Below, piece after piece: positions 18,685 through 27,196 of a stretch of 64,000 nucleotides of DNA. A model generated the notes under the pieces. That model was not told the DNA's origin. It did not search any database and was given only the letters and a program-made list of their open reading frames with translations. The translations under genes and the position numbers were made by a program. This DNA is from Gp6-AA40 sp036274155 (GTDB taxonomy: Bacteria; Acidobacteriota; Vicinamibacteria; Vicinamibacterales; UBA2999). Positions within the stretch are counted from its first letter, which is position 1. Every line of letters begins with the position of its first letter. Where the stretch lies: contig DASUGH010000103.1 of NCBI GenBank assembly GCA_036274155.1, forward strand, positions 70,124 through 134,123. Direction: 5' to 3'.

Positions 18685-19863
18685 GTGCCTCAATTTGCCC
18701 GGGTCATCCTGATTGTCCTCGACGGTGCGGGGTGCGGCGCCCTGCCGGACGCGGCTCTGTACGGCGACGAGGGCAGCAACACGCTCGGCAATGTTGCCAG
18801 GGTGAAAGACCTGCGCATACCCAACCTCCGCCGCCTCGGCCTGGGGGAGATCGTTGCGCTCGGACCTGAGACTCCCCAACCCGAAGGAGCCTTCGGAAGG
18901 ATGGCCGAAGCGTCGGCAGGCAAGGATTCCGTCACCGGCCACTGGGAGATGACCGGCATCGTCCTCGAGGCGCCGTTTCCGACGTTTCCCAACGGGTTTC
19001 CTCGGGCGCTGATCGGAGAATTCGAAAACCGTATCGGTCGAGCCACCATCGGCAACGTCGTCGCCTCCGGCACGGAGATCATCGAGCGCCTCGGGGAAGA
19101 GCACGTTCGCAGCGGCGCACCGATCGTCTACACATCGGCCGACTCCGTGTTCCAGCTCGCCGCGCACGAGGACGTGATTCCGGTCTCCGAACAGTACCGG
19201 ATGTGCGAAGTGGCGTTCGACCTGGTCAGCCGTGGTCTGGGTGTGGCGCGAGTCATTGCCAGACCGTTCGTGGGACGCGCGGGGGCGTTCAGGCGAACAG
19301 CCAACCGGCACGATTTCGCGCTGCCGCCAACGAGCCGCACGCTGCTCGACGAGCTCGCGGACCACGGTATCGGCGTCAGGGCGATCGGCAAGGTCAACGA
19401 CCTGTTTGCCGGGCGAGGCATCGCCAGGTCTTTTGCGACCGTCAGCGACGACGCCGGGATGGATCGGGTGCTGGAAGCGGTGCGCGACAGCGACGGGGAA
19501 TTGATCTTTGCCAACCTCGTCGACTTCGATACCGTCTACGGACATCGAAACGACGTCGACGGCTATGCGGCGAACCTCGAGCGTTTCGACGAGCGTCTCG
19601 GGGCACTCCGCGCCGCGCTGAAGGCGACCGACCTGCTCGTCATCACGGGTGATCACGGGAACGACCCCACGACCCCGAGCACCGACCACTCGCGCGAATA
19701 CGTTCCGATTCTGCTGTCCGGCGGCCGCGTCCGGCGCGGCGTGGATGTCGGCACGCGCAGCACCTTTGCCGATCTCGGGCAGACGATCGCCGCCAATTTC
19801 GGTATCGGCCCGCTGGCGAATGGCGCGAGCTTCCTGGAGGACATCGTTGTCGACCATACGTGA
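18685..19863 (+). CDS. deoB: Phosphopentomutase DeoB
   Basis: Interconverts (deoxy)ribose 1- and 5-phosphate in nucleoside catabolism. The 392-residue protein belongs to the alkaline-phosphatase superfamily: ILIVLDGAGCGALPDA carries the first metal Asp, GNTLGN-like SNTLGNVA the metal-binding Thr region, GKDSVTGHWEM the phospho-site stretch, and VDFDTVYGHRNDVDGYA, TGDHGNDPTTPSTDHSREY the second metal set. GTG start. The 3' end overlaps the dGTPase-like gene, whose ribosome site lies inside deoB. Confidence 0.95.
   Translation: MPQFARVILIVLDGAGCGALPDAALYGDEGSNTLGNVARVKDLRIPNLRRLGLGEIVALGPETPQPEGAFGRMAEASAGKDSVTGHWEMTGIVLEAPFPTFPNGFPRALIGEFENRIGRATIGNVVASGTEIIERLGEEHVRSGAPIVYTSADSVFQLAAHEDVIPVSEQYRMCEVAFDLVSRGLGVARVIARPFVGRAGAFRRTANRHDFALPPTSRTLLDELADHGIGVRAIGKVNDLFAGRGIARSFATVSDDAGMDRVLEAVRDSDGELIFANLVDFDTVYGHRNDVDGYAANLERFDERLGALRAALKATDLLVITGDHGNDPTTPSTDHSREYVPILLSGGRVRRGVDVGTRSTFADLGQTIAANFGIGPLANGASFLEDIVVDHT
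19836..19841 (+). promoter_or_regulatory. Ribosome site deciding a TTG start
   Basis: GGAGGA lies within the 3' end of deoB, 5 nt before TTG 19847. It favours that TTG over the in-frame ATG at 19868, which has no comparable site. Confidence 0.6.
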
Positions 19864-20905
19864 GGCGATGGAGCTTCGGGAGCGCGAGACGCTGGCGGCC
19901 CAGGCGGCCAAGAGCGCCGACTCGCGCGGCCGTCTGCATCCAGAGACCGAAGACGACGTCCGGCCCGCCTTTCAGCACGATCGCGATCGCATCATCCACA
20001 GCAAGGCGTTCCGCCGTCTCAAGCACAAGACGCAGGTGTTCCTGGCGCCCGCCGGCGACCATTACCGGACGCGGCTCACCCACACGCTCGAGGTGTCTCA
20101 GATCGCCCGCACGATCGCCAAGGTGCTGCAGCTGCACGAAGAGCTGACCGAATCGATCGCGCTCGGACATGACCTCGGTCATACGCCGTTCGGACATGCG
20201 GGGGAGCGCGTGCTCGACTCGCTCATGCCGGGTGGCTTCCGCCACTACGAGCAGAGCCTGCGAATCGTCGACGTCCTCGAGAACGACGGCCGTGGCCTGA
20301 ACCTGACCTGGGAGGTCCGCGACGGGATCGGCAGGCATTCGAAGGGCAAGAAGGGCTCGCCGGTTGGCGTGACGCCGGAAGCGCGCGCCGCAACGCTCGA
20401 AGGGCAGATCATGCGGGTGGCCGATCTGATCGCCTACGTGAACCACGACATCGACGATGCGGTTCGCGCCGGGGTCCTGAACGTGGAGGCGCTGCCGCAG
20501 CGCGCCGTCTCGGTGCTCGGCACGTCGTCGTCATCGCGCATCGGCCGCATGGTCAAGGACGTGGTCACCGAAACCCGTAACGGCGGGCTGTCGGAGATCA
20601 GGATGAGCGACGAGGTGCTGGAGGCGACGCTCGAGATACGTGCCTTCCTCTTCGAAGCCGTCTACGAGAACGACGAGGCGACGGCGGAGTTCAAAAAGGC
20701 CGCCGGAATCCTCGGGGGACTGTGGGAGAAGGTGCGGGAACAGCCGCGCGAGCTCCTCGACGCGCGCATCATCGAGTCCGAGGGGCTCGATGCGGCGGTC
20801 CGGGACTTCCTGGCCGGCATGACCGATCGGTTCGCGATAGCACTGTTCGAGCGGCTGTTCATCCCCAGGCCATGGATCGGGCCGATGACGTGGAATCAGC
20901 TATAA
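19847..20905 (+). CDS. dGTPase-like HD-domain triphosphohydrolase
   Basis: HD-superfamily deoxynucleotide triphosphohydrolase, type 2 dGTPase-like group, 352 residues. HDRDRIIHSKAFRRLKHKTQV is followed by RTRLTHTLEVSQIAR and the HD pair in GHDLGHTPFGHAGE (about residues 103-116), then ADLIAYVNHDIDDAVRAG with the downstream Asp. The TTG start is chosen from the GGAGGA site; it overlaps deoB by 17 nt. The C-terminal part is helical and ends in IPRPWIG. The precise nucleotide preference of this group is often broader than dGTP. Confidence 0.9.
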   Translation: MSTIREAMELRERETLAAQAAKSADSRGRLHPETEDDVRPAFQHDRDRIIHSKAFRRLKHKTQVFLAPAGDHYRTRLTHTLEVSQIARTIAKVLQLHEELTESIALGHDLGHTPFGHAGERVLDSLMPGGFRHYEQSLRIVDVLENDGRGLNLTWEVRDGIGRHSKGKKGSPVGVTPEARAATLEGQIMRVADLIAYVNHDIDDAVRAGVLNVEALPQRAVSVLGTSSSSRIGRMVKDVVTETRNGGLSEIRMSDEVLEATLEIRAFLFEAVYENDEATAEFKKAAGILGGLWEKVREQPRELLDARIIESEGLDAAVRDFLAGMTDRFAIALFERLFIPRPWIGPMTWNQL

Positions 20906-20906
20906 T
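20901..20906 (+). promoter_or_regulatory. TATAAT box at the dGTPase stop
   Basis: An exact TATAAT spans the stop codon of the HD gene, 43 nt before the yceD start, and may begin the yceD-rpmF-plsX-fab unit. No -35 match is seen at 16-18 nt. Confidence 0.35.
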
Positions 20907-20949
20907 TGACGGTCTGCCTTTCGCGGGATTTTCGCGAGAGGGCGTGTCG

Positions 20950-21471
20950 ATGCAACTCGAGCTCACCCGATACCGGCAGCCGCTCAATCACTTCGCACGG
21001 AGGTTTCAGCCGGAGGAGGTGGCGCAGGCGGGGGACAGTTACCGCATCGTTGCGCCGGTGGAGCTGGAGTTCGACCTTCACAAGGACAAGGACAAGTTTC
21101 GTCTCGAAGGGCTGGTCCGCACCGAGCTGGAGCTGCAGTGCAGCCGGTGCCTGGAGCCGTTTCGCCTGCCGGTGGACGCGCAATTCGACCTGCGCTATCT
21201 GCCGGCCTCGGCGATGTCGACGGAAGCAGAGGCACCAATCGAGGAAGAGGACCTGGAGACGAGCTATTACCGCGACGACCAGATCGACTTGAATGAAATG
21301 CTGCGTGAGCAGTTCTATCTGGCGCTGCCGATGAAGCCGCTATGCGCCGAGGGCTGTCGCGGGTTGTGCCCGCAGTGCGGCGCCAACCTGAACCAGACGA
21401 CGTGCGGCTGCGAAACCGGGTGGACGGACCCGAGGCTGGCCGCATTGAAGGACCTCGGACGGGGCCGTTGA
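20950..21471 (+). CDS. yceD: YceD/DUF177 family protein
   Basis: A 173-residue DUF177 protein, the usual neighbour of rpmF and linked in other bacteria to 23S rRNA accumulation. LQCSRCLEPFRLPV gives the first CxxC; GLCPQCGANLNQTTCGC near the C-terminus gives further cysteines able to bind zinc. An acidic stretch (EEEDLETSYYRDDQIDLNEML) follows the core. The ATG at 20950 has GAGAGG 8 nt upstream; the longer open frame reaching to 20722 is only dGTPase antiframe. Order yceD-rpmF-plsX-fab is conserved. Confidence 0.9.
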   Translation: MQLELTRYRQPLNHFARRFQPEEVAQAGDSYRIVAPVELEFDLHKDKDKFRLEGLVRTELELQCSRCLEPFRLPVDAQFDLRYLPASAMSTEAEAPIEEEDLETSYYRDDQIDLNEMLREQFYLALPMKPLCAEGCRGLCPQCGANLNQTTCGCETGWTDPRLAALKDLGRGR

Positions 21472-21507
21472 TCTCCTGATAATCCCCGAAAACGACATCG
21501 ATCAATC

Positions 21508-21690
21508 ATGCCGAATCCCAAGCGACGACATTCCAAGACGCGCACCGCCAAGCGGCGTACGCACGACACGCTCCGCGCGGCGACGACCGGACTGTGTCCG
21601 CAGTGCCACGAGCCGAAGGCGCCGCACCGCATCTGCCCCCATTGCGGCTATTACCGGCAGCGGCAGGTGCGTCCGGTCGACGAAGAGTAG
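21508..21690 (+). CDS. rpmF: 50S ribosomal protein L32
   Basis: Sixty-residue L32 with the basic N-terminus MPNPKRRHSKTRTAKRR and a zinc ribbon made by CPQC and CPHC (about residues 31-49). Length and motif pattern are typical, and the C+ (zinc-binding) form is retained. It lies 36 nt after yceD and begins the classical run into plsX and the fab genes. Confidence 0.96.
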   Translation: MPNPKRRHSKTRTAKRRTHDTLRAATTGLCPQCHEPKAPHRICPHCGYYRQRQVRPVDEE

Positions 21691-21808
21691 AGTCTGTACC
21701 CATTTTCCGCAGCGTCCGGCGAAGCCGGGCGTGGCCAGTTCCGCTCGAGCGGTGAGGTCGTGGCGGCGCCGGCGCGTCGCAGGCACCGCAGCCGGTCATG
21801 ATGCTTCC

Positions 21809-22810
21809 ATGCGCATAGCGGTCGATGCCATGGGCGGCGACAACGCCCCCGCGGCAATCGTGGACGGTTCGATCGCCGCCGCGCGCGAGCTGAAGGCGGA
21901 GGTGACGCTGGTTGGCGCGGCCGACCAGCTGGAGGCGGTGCTCGGCCGGTATCCGGACTGGCGTGCGCTCGGCGTGGAAATCGCCGACGCGCCGGACGCG
22001 GTCGGAATGGGCGATGCGCCGACGGCGGCGCTCCGACGGAAACGGCGGGCGTCGATTCGGGTGGCGGCCGAGCTCGTGGCGGCGCGGCAGGCGGCCGCGC
22101 TCTTCAGTGCGGGGAATACCGGCGCGACGGTGGTCGCCGCCCATGCCGCGCTCGGGAACGTGCCCGGCGTCGATCGGCCGGCGCTGGCGACGGCGATCCC
22201 GACGCGGGCGCGGCCGGCGGTTCTGCTCGATGCCGGCGCAAACGTCGAATGCCGGCCGCATCACCTGCTGCAGTTCGCGGTGATGGGGGCGGCGTTCGCG
22301 CGCGTCGCGCTCGACATCGAGCAGCCTCGTGTCGGACTCCTCTCGATCGGCGAGGAAGAGACCAAAGGGAACGAGCTGACGAAAGAGACCCATCGGCTGC
22401 TGAAGGCGGCGCGGCTGCAGTTCATCGGCAACGTCGAGGGCCGCGAGATCTACAGCGGGGCGGCCGACGTCATCGTGTGCGACGGCTTCACCGGCAACGT
22501 CGTGTTGAAGACCAGCGAGGGGATCGTCGAGGTGGTACAAGCGATGCTCGGTGAGGAGTTGCGCGCCACCTTCATCCGGCGGCTCGGATACGGGCTGTCG
22601 CGTCAGGCGTTCCGCAGCTTTCGGCGGCGGGTGGACTATTCCGAATACGGTGGCGCGCTGCTGCTCGGTGCTGCCGGCGTGGTGGTGGTGGGGCATGGCC
22701 GGTCGTCGCCTCAGGCGGTCCGCAATGCGATCGCCATGGCGCTGCGGTTTACGAACCAGCGCTTCAACGAGCAGATCGAGCAGGAGATCGCCGCGGCGGC
22801 GGTTTCCTGA
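21809..22810 (+). CDS. plsX: Phosphate acyltransferase PlsX
   Basis: Makes acyl-phosphate from acyl-ACP for phospholipid synthesis. The start at MRIAVDAMGGDNAPAAIV (residues 1-18) is fixed by the family N-terminus; the open frame upstream to 21731 is not conserved in character. Further landmarks: LFSAGNTGATVVAAH, VLLDAGANVECRP, GLLSIGEEETKGNELT, and VCDGFTGNVVLKTSEG. 333 residues, normal length. A 118-nt gap separates it from rpmF. Confidence 0.95.
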   Translation: MRIAVDAMGGDNAPAAIVDGSIAAARELKAEVTLVGAADQLEAVLGRYPDWRALGVEIADAPDAVGMGDAPTAALRRKRRASIRVAAELVAARQAAALFSAGNTGATVVAAHAALGNVPGVDRPALATAIPTRARPAVLLDAGANVECRPHHLLQFAVMGAAFARVALDIEQPRVGLLSIGEEETKGNELTKETHRLLKAARLQFIGNVEGREIYSGAADVIVCDGFTGNVVLKTSEGIVEVVQAMLGEELRATFIRRLGYGLSRQAFRSFRRRVDYSEYGGALLLGAAGVVVVGHGRSSPQAVRNAIAMALRFTNQRFNEQIEQEIAAAAVS

Positions 22811-22838
22811 GAATCGTCTCCGGCATGGGATTGACCTC

Positions 22839-23804
22839 GTGATTGCGTTCATATTTCCCGGGCAGGGATCGCAGCGGGTGGCCATGGGGAAGACGCTGGC
22901 CTCGGCGTATCCCGACGCGGCCGCGGCGTTCGCCGAGGCTGACGCCGCGTTTGCCTCGGCGGCCGGCAACGGCCACGCCGGCGGCACGCCCGGCCGCCTG
23001 AGTCAGATCGTGTTCGAGGGGCCGGAGGACGCGTTGACGCTCACCGAACATGCGCAGCCGGCCATTCTTGCCGCGAGCGTCGCCGCCGGGCGCGTGTTGA
23101 CGAAAACCGGCATCACGCCTGCCTTCGTTGCCGGCCACAGTCTCGGGGAATACTCGGCGCACGTGATCGCCGGAACGTTCGGGTTCCCGGAGGCGGTTGC
23201 GGTCGTCCGGCGGCGCGGTCGCTATATGCAGGAGGCGGTGCCGGTCGGCCAGGGCGCCATGGCCGCGATTCTCGGCGCCGACACCGCGATCGTGGAGCGT
23301 GCCTGTCAGGAGGCGGCCGAGGGCGAGGTCGTGGCGCCGGCAAACCTCAACGCGCCTGGCCAGGTGGTGATTGCCGGTACTGCGGCTGCGGTCATGCGCG
23401 CCGGCGAACGCGCGAAAGCGCTCGGCGCCAGGCGGGTCGTACCGCTCACCGTCAGTGCGCCGTTCCACTGCGCGCTGATGAAGCCGGCGGAACAGCGCCT
23501 CGAGCCCGAGTTGCGTGCGCTTCCCGTCCGCCAGCCGGCAGTTCCGGTTGTCGCCAACGTCGACGCCCTGCTGAAGCGCGATCCCGGCGCCGCCATCGAC
23601 GCGCTCGTCCGGCAGGTCTCGTGCCCGGTGCGGTGGGAGGACGTGGTCCGCCGCCTTGCGTCGGAAGGCGTCACCACGTATGTTGAGGTGGGCCCCGGAA
23701 CGGTGCTGAGCGGTCTCGTCAAGAAGATTCACCCCGACGCGCGCGTCTCTCATTTCGGATCGCCTGAAGATCTCGCGGCGGTTGTGGCGGCATGCTCGAT
23801 CTGA
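22839..23804 (+). CDS. fabD: Malonyl-CoA:ACP transacylase FabD
   Basis: Loads malonate onto ACP. A GTG start gives MIAFIFPGQGSQRVAMGK at the N-terminus; the nucleophile Ser lies in GHSLGEYSAH (about residue 101), and the partner His in SAPFHCALMKPAE. 321 residues. The first 60 residues carry an Ala/Gly-rich insert (FASAAGNGHAGGTPGRL) not seen in E. coli FabD. The 3' end overlaps fabG by 13 nt. Confidence 0.95.
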   Translation: MIAFIFPGQGSQRVAMGKTLASAYPDAAAAFAEADAAFASAAGNGHAGGTPGRLSQIVFEGPEDALTLTEHAQPAILAASVAAGRVLTKTGITPAFVAGHSLGEYSAHVIAGTFGFPEAVAVVRRRGRYMQEAVPVGQGAMAAILGADTAIVERACQEAAEGEVVAPANLNAPGQVVIAGTAAAVMRAGERAKALGARRVVPLTVSAPFHCALMKPAEQRLEPELRALPVRQPAVPVVANVDALLKRDPGAAIDALVRQVSCPVRWEDVVRRLASEGVTTYVEVGPGTVLSGLVKKIHPDARVSHFGSPEDLAAVVAACSI

Positions 23805-24532
23805 GCGGAAAGGTCGCGCTGGTGACCGGCGCGTCGCGCGGCATCGGCAGCGCGATTGCGACGATGCTCGCGGCGCGGGGAGCGCATGTCGTTGCCGGCG
23901 CGCGCGGGGAGAACGCCGCGGCGACGGTTGCGGCCGTGCAGGCGGCGGGCGGGCGCGCTGATCTGGCGACGCTCGACGTCACCGATCCGCGGTCGGTGGA
24001 CGCCGTGGTGGCGGCCACGCTCGAGCGTCATGGACGGCTCGACATCCTGGTCAACAACGCCGGCATCGCCCGCGATCAGTTGCTGCTGCGGATGAAGCGC
24101 GACGACTGGGATCAGGTGATCGCCACCAATCTCACGGCGGCATTCACCTGTATGCAGGCGGCGATCAAGCCGATGCTGCGCCAGCGCAGCGGCCGCATCA
24201 TCAGCGTGAGCTCGGTGGTAGGGCAGATGGGCAACGCCGGTCAGGCGAACTACGCGGCAGCAAAAGCCGGCCTCATCGGCCTGACGAAGACGATGGCGCG
24301 CGAGCTGGCGTCGCGGCAGATCACAGTCAATGCGGTGAGTCCCGGGTTCGTGGAAACCGACATGACCAGGGCCATTGCCGAGAAGACACAAGGCGACTGG
24401 ATGACGCACATCCCGCTCGGCCGCATCGGCACGCCGGCCGACGTGGCGGCGGCAGTCTGCTTTCTCGCTTCGGATGAGGCATCGTATATTACAGGTCAGG
24501 TGCTGGCGGTGAACGGCGGGATGTACATGTAG
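23792..24532 (+). CDS. fabG: 3-oxoacyl-ACP reductase FabG
   Basis: NADPH-dependent short-chain dehydrogenase of the elongation cycle, 246 residues. Cofactor motif TGASRGIGSA (residues 12-21), NNAGIARD, catalytic Ser in ISVSSVVGQMG, and YAAAKAG (Tyr-x3-Lys). The C-terminal GGMYM closes the SDR fold. It overlaps fabD, showing they are one operon; a repeat-filled spacer separates it from acpP. Confidence 0.95.
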   Translation: MLDLSGKVALVTGASRGIGSAIATMLAARGAHVVAGARGENAAATVAAVQAAGGRADLATLDVTDPRSVDAVVAATLERHGRLDILVNNAGIARDQLLLRMKRDDWDQVIATNLTAAFTCMQAAIKPMLRQRSGRIISVSSVVGQMGNAGQANYAAAKAGLIGLTKTMARELASRQITVNAVSPGFVETDMTRAIAEKTQGDWMTHIPLGRIGTPADVAAAVCFLASDEASYITGQVLAVNGGMYM

Positions 24533-24533
24533 G

Positions 24534-24728
24534 TCAATGCACAATGCCCAATGCTCCATGCACAAGGTGACCAATGCGAGACGTGCTCGATGTCCGGCAA
24601 TCGATACCCGGAAGCGCGGCCGGCGGCGACCGGTGGGTCTCGATGCGGACTCGGTGAGCCGTGAGCATTGGGCACTGTGCATTGTCCATTGACGTGTGCA
24701 TTGAGCATTCGGCGTTGTGCGTTGATTG
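24534..24728. repeat. Inverted arrays of a 7-bp unit
   Basis: From 24535 to about 24565 a 7-nt unit close to ACAATGC repeats about four times. From about 24663 to 24725 its reverse complement GCATTGT repeats about eight times with changes. About 95 nt lie between. The array ends just before the acpP ribosome site (GGAGGAG). The layout matches the element at 9112-9310, but the unit sequence differs. Confidence 0.8.
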
Positions 24729-24738
24729 GAGGAGTTGA

Positions 24739-24981
24739 ATGGCAGTCGCAGACAAAGTGAAGAGCATCATCGTGGAGCAGCTCGGCGTCGACGAGGAAGA
24801 AGTCACGCCGGATGCGTCGTTCGTGGACGACCTCGGAGCTGACTCGCTCGACACGGTGGAGCTCGTCATGGCCTTCGAGGAAGAGTTCGGGATCGAGATC
24901 CCGGATGAGGACGCCGAGAAGATCACCCGCGTCAAGGAAGCCATCGACTACATCGAGGGTCACGCGAAGGGGAAGAAGTAG
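24739..24981 (+). CDS. acpP: Acyl carrier protein
   Basis: Eighty-residue ACP that carries growing acyl chains. The phosphopantetheine Ser is in GADSLDTVEL (Ser36). The acidic helix II and IPDEDAEKI are typical, and the tail ends in Lys (HAKGKK). GGAGGAG ribosome site 6 nt before the ATG. Located between fabG and fabF. Confidence 0.97.
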   Translation: MAVADKVKSIIVEQLGVDEEEVTPDASFVDDLGADSLDTVELVMAFEEEFGIEIPDEDAEKITRVKEAIDYIEGHAKGKK

Positions 24982-25050
24982 ACATCTTCGATCCCGATCG
25001 TCGGCCCCCCCGGCCACCGCCGATCGACACGCGATTGAAGATGAGGAGGC

Positions 25051-26295
25051 ATGTTGGGCAGGCGGGTCGTCATCACAGGCATCGGCCTGGTGTCATCGCT
25101 CGGCATCGGCACCAGCGCAAACTGGAAGGCGCTGGTCGCCGGCACGAGCGGCGTCACACGGATCACGAAGTTCGATGTCAGCGCGTTCGCCACGCAGATC
25201 GCGGCGGAGGTGAAGGGCTTCGACCCGCTGCAGTTCATCGAAAAGAAAGACGTCAAAAAGATGGACGTCTTCATCCAGTACGCCGTGGCGGCGGCGCAGT
25301 TCGCCATGGACGATTCGGCCCTGGCGATCACGCCGGCCAATGCCGCCGACATCGGCGTCTTCCTCGGCTCGGGGATCGGCGGCTTTCAGACGATTGAGCG
25401 CGAGCACAAGGCGCTCCTCGACGGCGGTCCGCGCAAGATCTCACCGTTCTTCATTCCGTCGGCCATCATCAACCTGGCCTCGGGGCAGGTGTCCATCAGG
25501 TTCGGCGCCAAGGGCCCGAACCTCGCCACCTGCACGGCCTGTTCGGCTTCGGCGCACGCGATCGGCGACTCGTACGAAATCATCAAGCGCGGCGACGCCG
25601 AGGCGATGATTGCCGGTGGATCCGAGGCGGCAATCACGCCGATGAGCGTGGGCGGCTTCGGCGCGCTGCGGGCGCTCTCGACGCGCAACGCCGAACCGGA
25701 GCGGGCGAGCCGGCCGTTCGACAAGGAGCGCGACGGATTCATCATCGGCGAAGGCGCAGGCGTGCTGATTCTCGAGGAGCTGGAACACGCGCGGCGGCGC
25801 AACGCCAAGATCTACGCCGAGCTCGTCGGCTACGGCATGTCCGGCGACGCCTATCACATCACGGCACCGTCCGAAGACGGCGACGGCGGCGTTCGCGTGA
25901 TGAACATGGCGCTTCGCAAGGCCGGGATCGCGCCGGAACAGGTGGACTACATCAACGCCCATGGCACCTCCACGCCCTACAACGATCGGCTGGAAACCAT
26001 GGCCATCAAGGCCTGTTTCGGCGACCACGCCCGCAAGCTGGCCATCTCCTCGACCAAGTCGATGACCGGCCACCTCCTTGGCGGCGCCGGCGGCCTTGAA
26101 GCGGGCATCTCGGCGCTGGCGGTCTACCACCAGTGCGTCCCGCCCACGATCAATATCGACACGCCCGATCCCGAGTGCGATCTCGACTACGTGCCGCACA
26201 AGAGCCGCGGGGTGTCCATCCACTATGCGCTGTCCAACTCGTTCGGCTTCGGCGGCACGAACGCGGCGCTGCTGTTCAAGAAGTTCGAAGGGTGA
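25051..26295 (+). CDS. fabF: 3-oxoacyl-ACP synthase II FabF
   Basis: Condensing enzyme KAS II, 414 residues. Catalytic Cys in ATCTACSASAHAIG (about 165-178), His in NAHGTSTPYND (about 306) and His in STKSMTGHLLGGAGG (about 343). The SNSFGFGGTNAAL motif is at the C-terminus. ATG is preceded by GATGAGGAGGC, a good ribosome site. It follows acpP by 69 nt and ends the fatty acid block. Confidence 0.96.
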   Translation: MLGRRVVITGIGLVSSLGIGTSANWKALVAGTSGVTRITKFDVSAFATQIAAEVKGFDPLQFIEKKDVKKMDVFIQYAVAAAQFAMDDSALAITPANAADIGVFLGSGIGGFQTIEREHKALLDGGPRKISPFFIPSAIINLASGQVSIRFGAKGPNLATCTACSASAHAIGDSYEIIKRGDAEAMIAGGSEAAITPMSVGGFGALRALSTRNAEPERASRPFDKERDGFIIGEGAGVLILEELEHARRRNAKIYAELVGYGMSGDAYHITAPSEDGDGGVRVMNMALRKAGIAPEQVDYINAHGTSTPYNDRLETMAIKACFGDHARKLAISSTKSMTGHLLGGAGGLEAGISALAVYHQCVPPTINIDTPDPECDLDYVPHKSRGVSIHYALSNSFGFGGTNAALLFKKFEG

Positions 26296-26309
26296 CGCGG
26301 TCTCGTCGA

Positions 26310-26434
26310 GATCACGAAGGCCTTCGGCTGTCACGAAGGTCACGAAGAAGGAATGAGGAGACATGTGACATGACGCTCCAGGATATTCGGATTCTTCGTG
26401 AACCTCGTGTCGTCAGTCTTCGTGGCTTCGTGTC
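26310..26434. repeat. Inverted copies of a 9-bp unit
   Basis: TCACGAAGG-type units occur two to three times at about 26311-26348. Reverse-complement CTTCGTG-type units occur four times at about 26393-26433. The second array runs up to the etfB ATG, so no clear ribosome site is left. The layout is like the spacers at 9112 and 24534, with another unit. Confidence 0.7.
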
Positions 26435-27196
26435 ATGAAGATTGCGGTCTGCATCAAACAGGTCCCGACGCGCGAGTGGCAGCCGCGCCTGAACGATCAG
26501 AAGACCTGGGTTCGCGAGCAGGACGTCAGCTACGAGATGAACGAGCCCGACGCCTACGCGCTCGAGGAGGCACTGCGTCTTCGAGAGAAGCAGGGCGGCG
26601 AGGTCGTCGTCTGCTCGGTCGGGCCGGCGCGGGTGCAGCAGGTGATTCGCGAGGCGCTGGCGCGCGGCGCCGATCGCGCGATTCACGTCGAGGGCGAGGA
26701 GCTCGGCGCCGCCGACGCGTCGATGGTGGCCGAGGCGCTGGCCGCCGCCGTCGCCGGGGAACGGTTCGATCTCGTTCTCACCGGCCTGCAGTCCGACGAT
26801 CAAGGCCATGCGCAGATGGGCGTGGCGCTGGCGGAGCGGCTGGGCATTCCCCACTCCACGATCATCATGGACGTGCAGGTGCAGGGCAGCGCGCTCCGCG
26901 TCAAGCGCGAGCTCGAGGGCGGCTGGTTCCAATGGGTGTCGATGCCGCTGCCGGCGCTGCTGACCATTCAGAGCGGGATCAACCAGCTGCGCTATGCGAC
27001 GCTCAAGGGCATCATGGCGGCGAAGAAGAAGGAAATCCGGAAGGTGGCTCCGCCCGCGGGGCTGAAACCGACACAGCAGATCGTCTCGATGGCGCTGCCG
27101 ACCCGCACCAAGCAGACACAGATGATTGCCGGCGCGCCGCCAGCGGCCGCGGCCGAGCTCGTGAAACGGTTGCGCGAGGAGGCGCGGGTCCTGTGA
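26435..27196 (+). CDS. etfB: Electron transfer flavoprotein beta subunit
   Basis: Smaller ETF subunit, accepts electrons from acyl-CoA dehydrogenases and similar enzymes. 253 residues starting MKIAVCIKQVPTREWQPR; NEPDAYALEEALRL, GLQSDDQGHAQMGVALAE (the beta-subunit signature region) and VKRELEGGWFQWVSMPLPA are all family-typical. It overlaps etfA by GTGA. With etfA and ETF-QO it forms a complete chain into the quinone pool, which here is likely menaquinone. Confidence 0.95.
   Translation: MKIAVCIKQVPTREWQPRLNDQKTWVREQDVSYEMNEPDAYALEEALRLREKQGGEVVVCSVGPARVQQVIREALARGADRAIHVEGEELGAADASMVAEALAAAVAGERFDLVLTGLQSDDQGHAQMGVALAERLGIPHSTIIMDVQVQGSALRVKRELEGGWFQWVSMPLPALLTIQSGINQLRYATLKGIMAAKKKEIRKVAPPAGLKPTQQIVSMALPTRTKQTQMIAGAPPAAAAELVKRLREEARVL

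Noticed and set aside
24533..24738. A coding region between fabG and acpP
   Set aside because: The frames come from 7-bp repeats and show no protein-like character.
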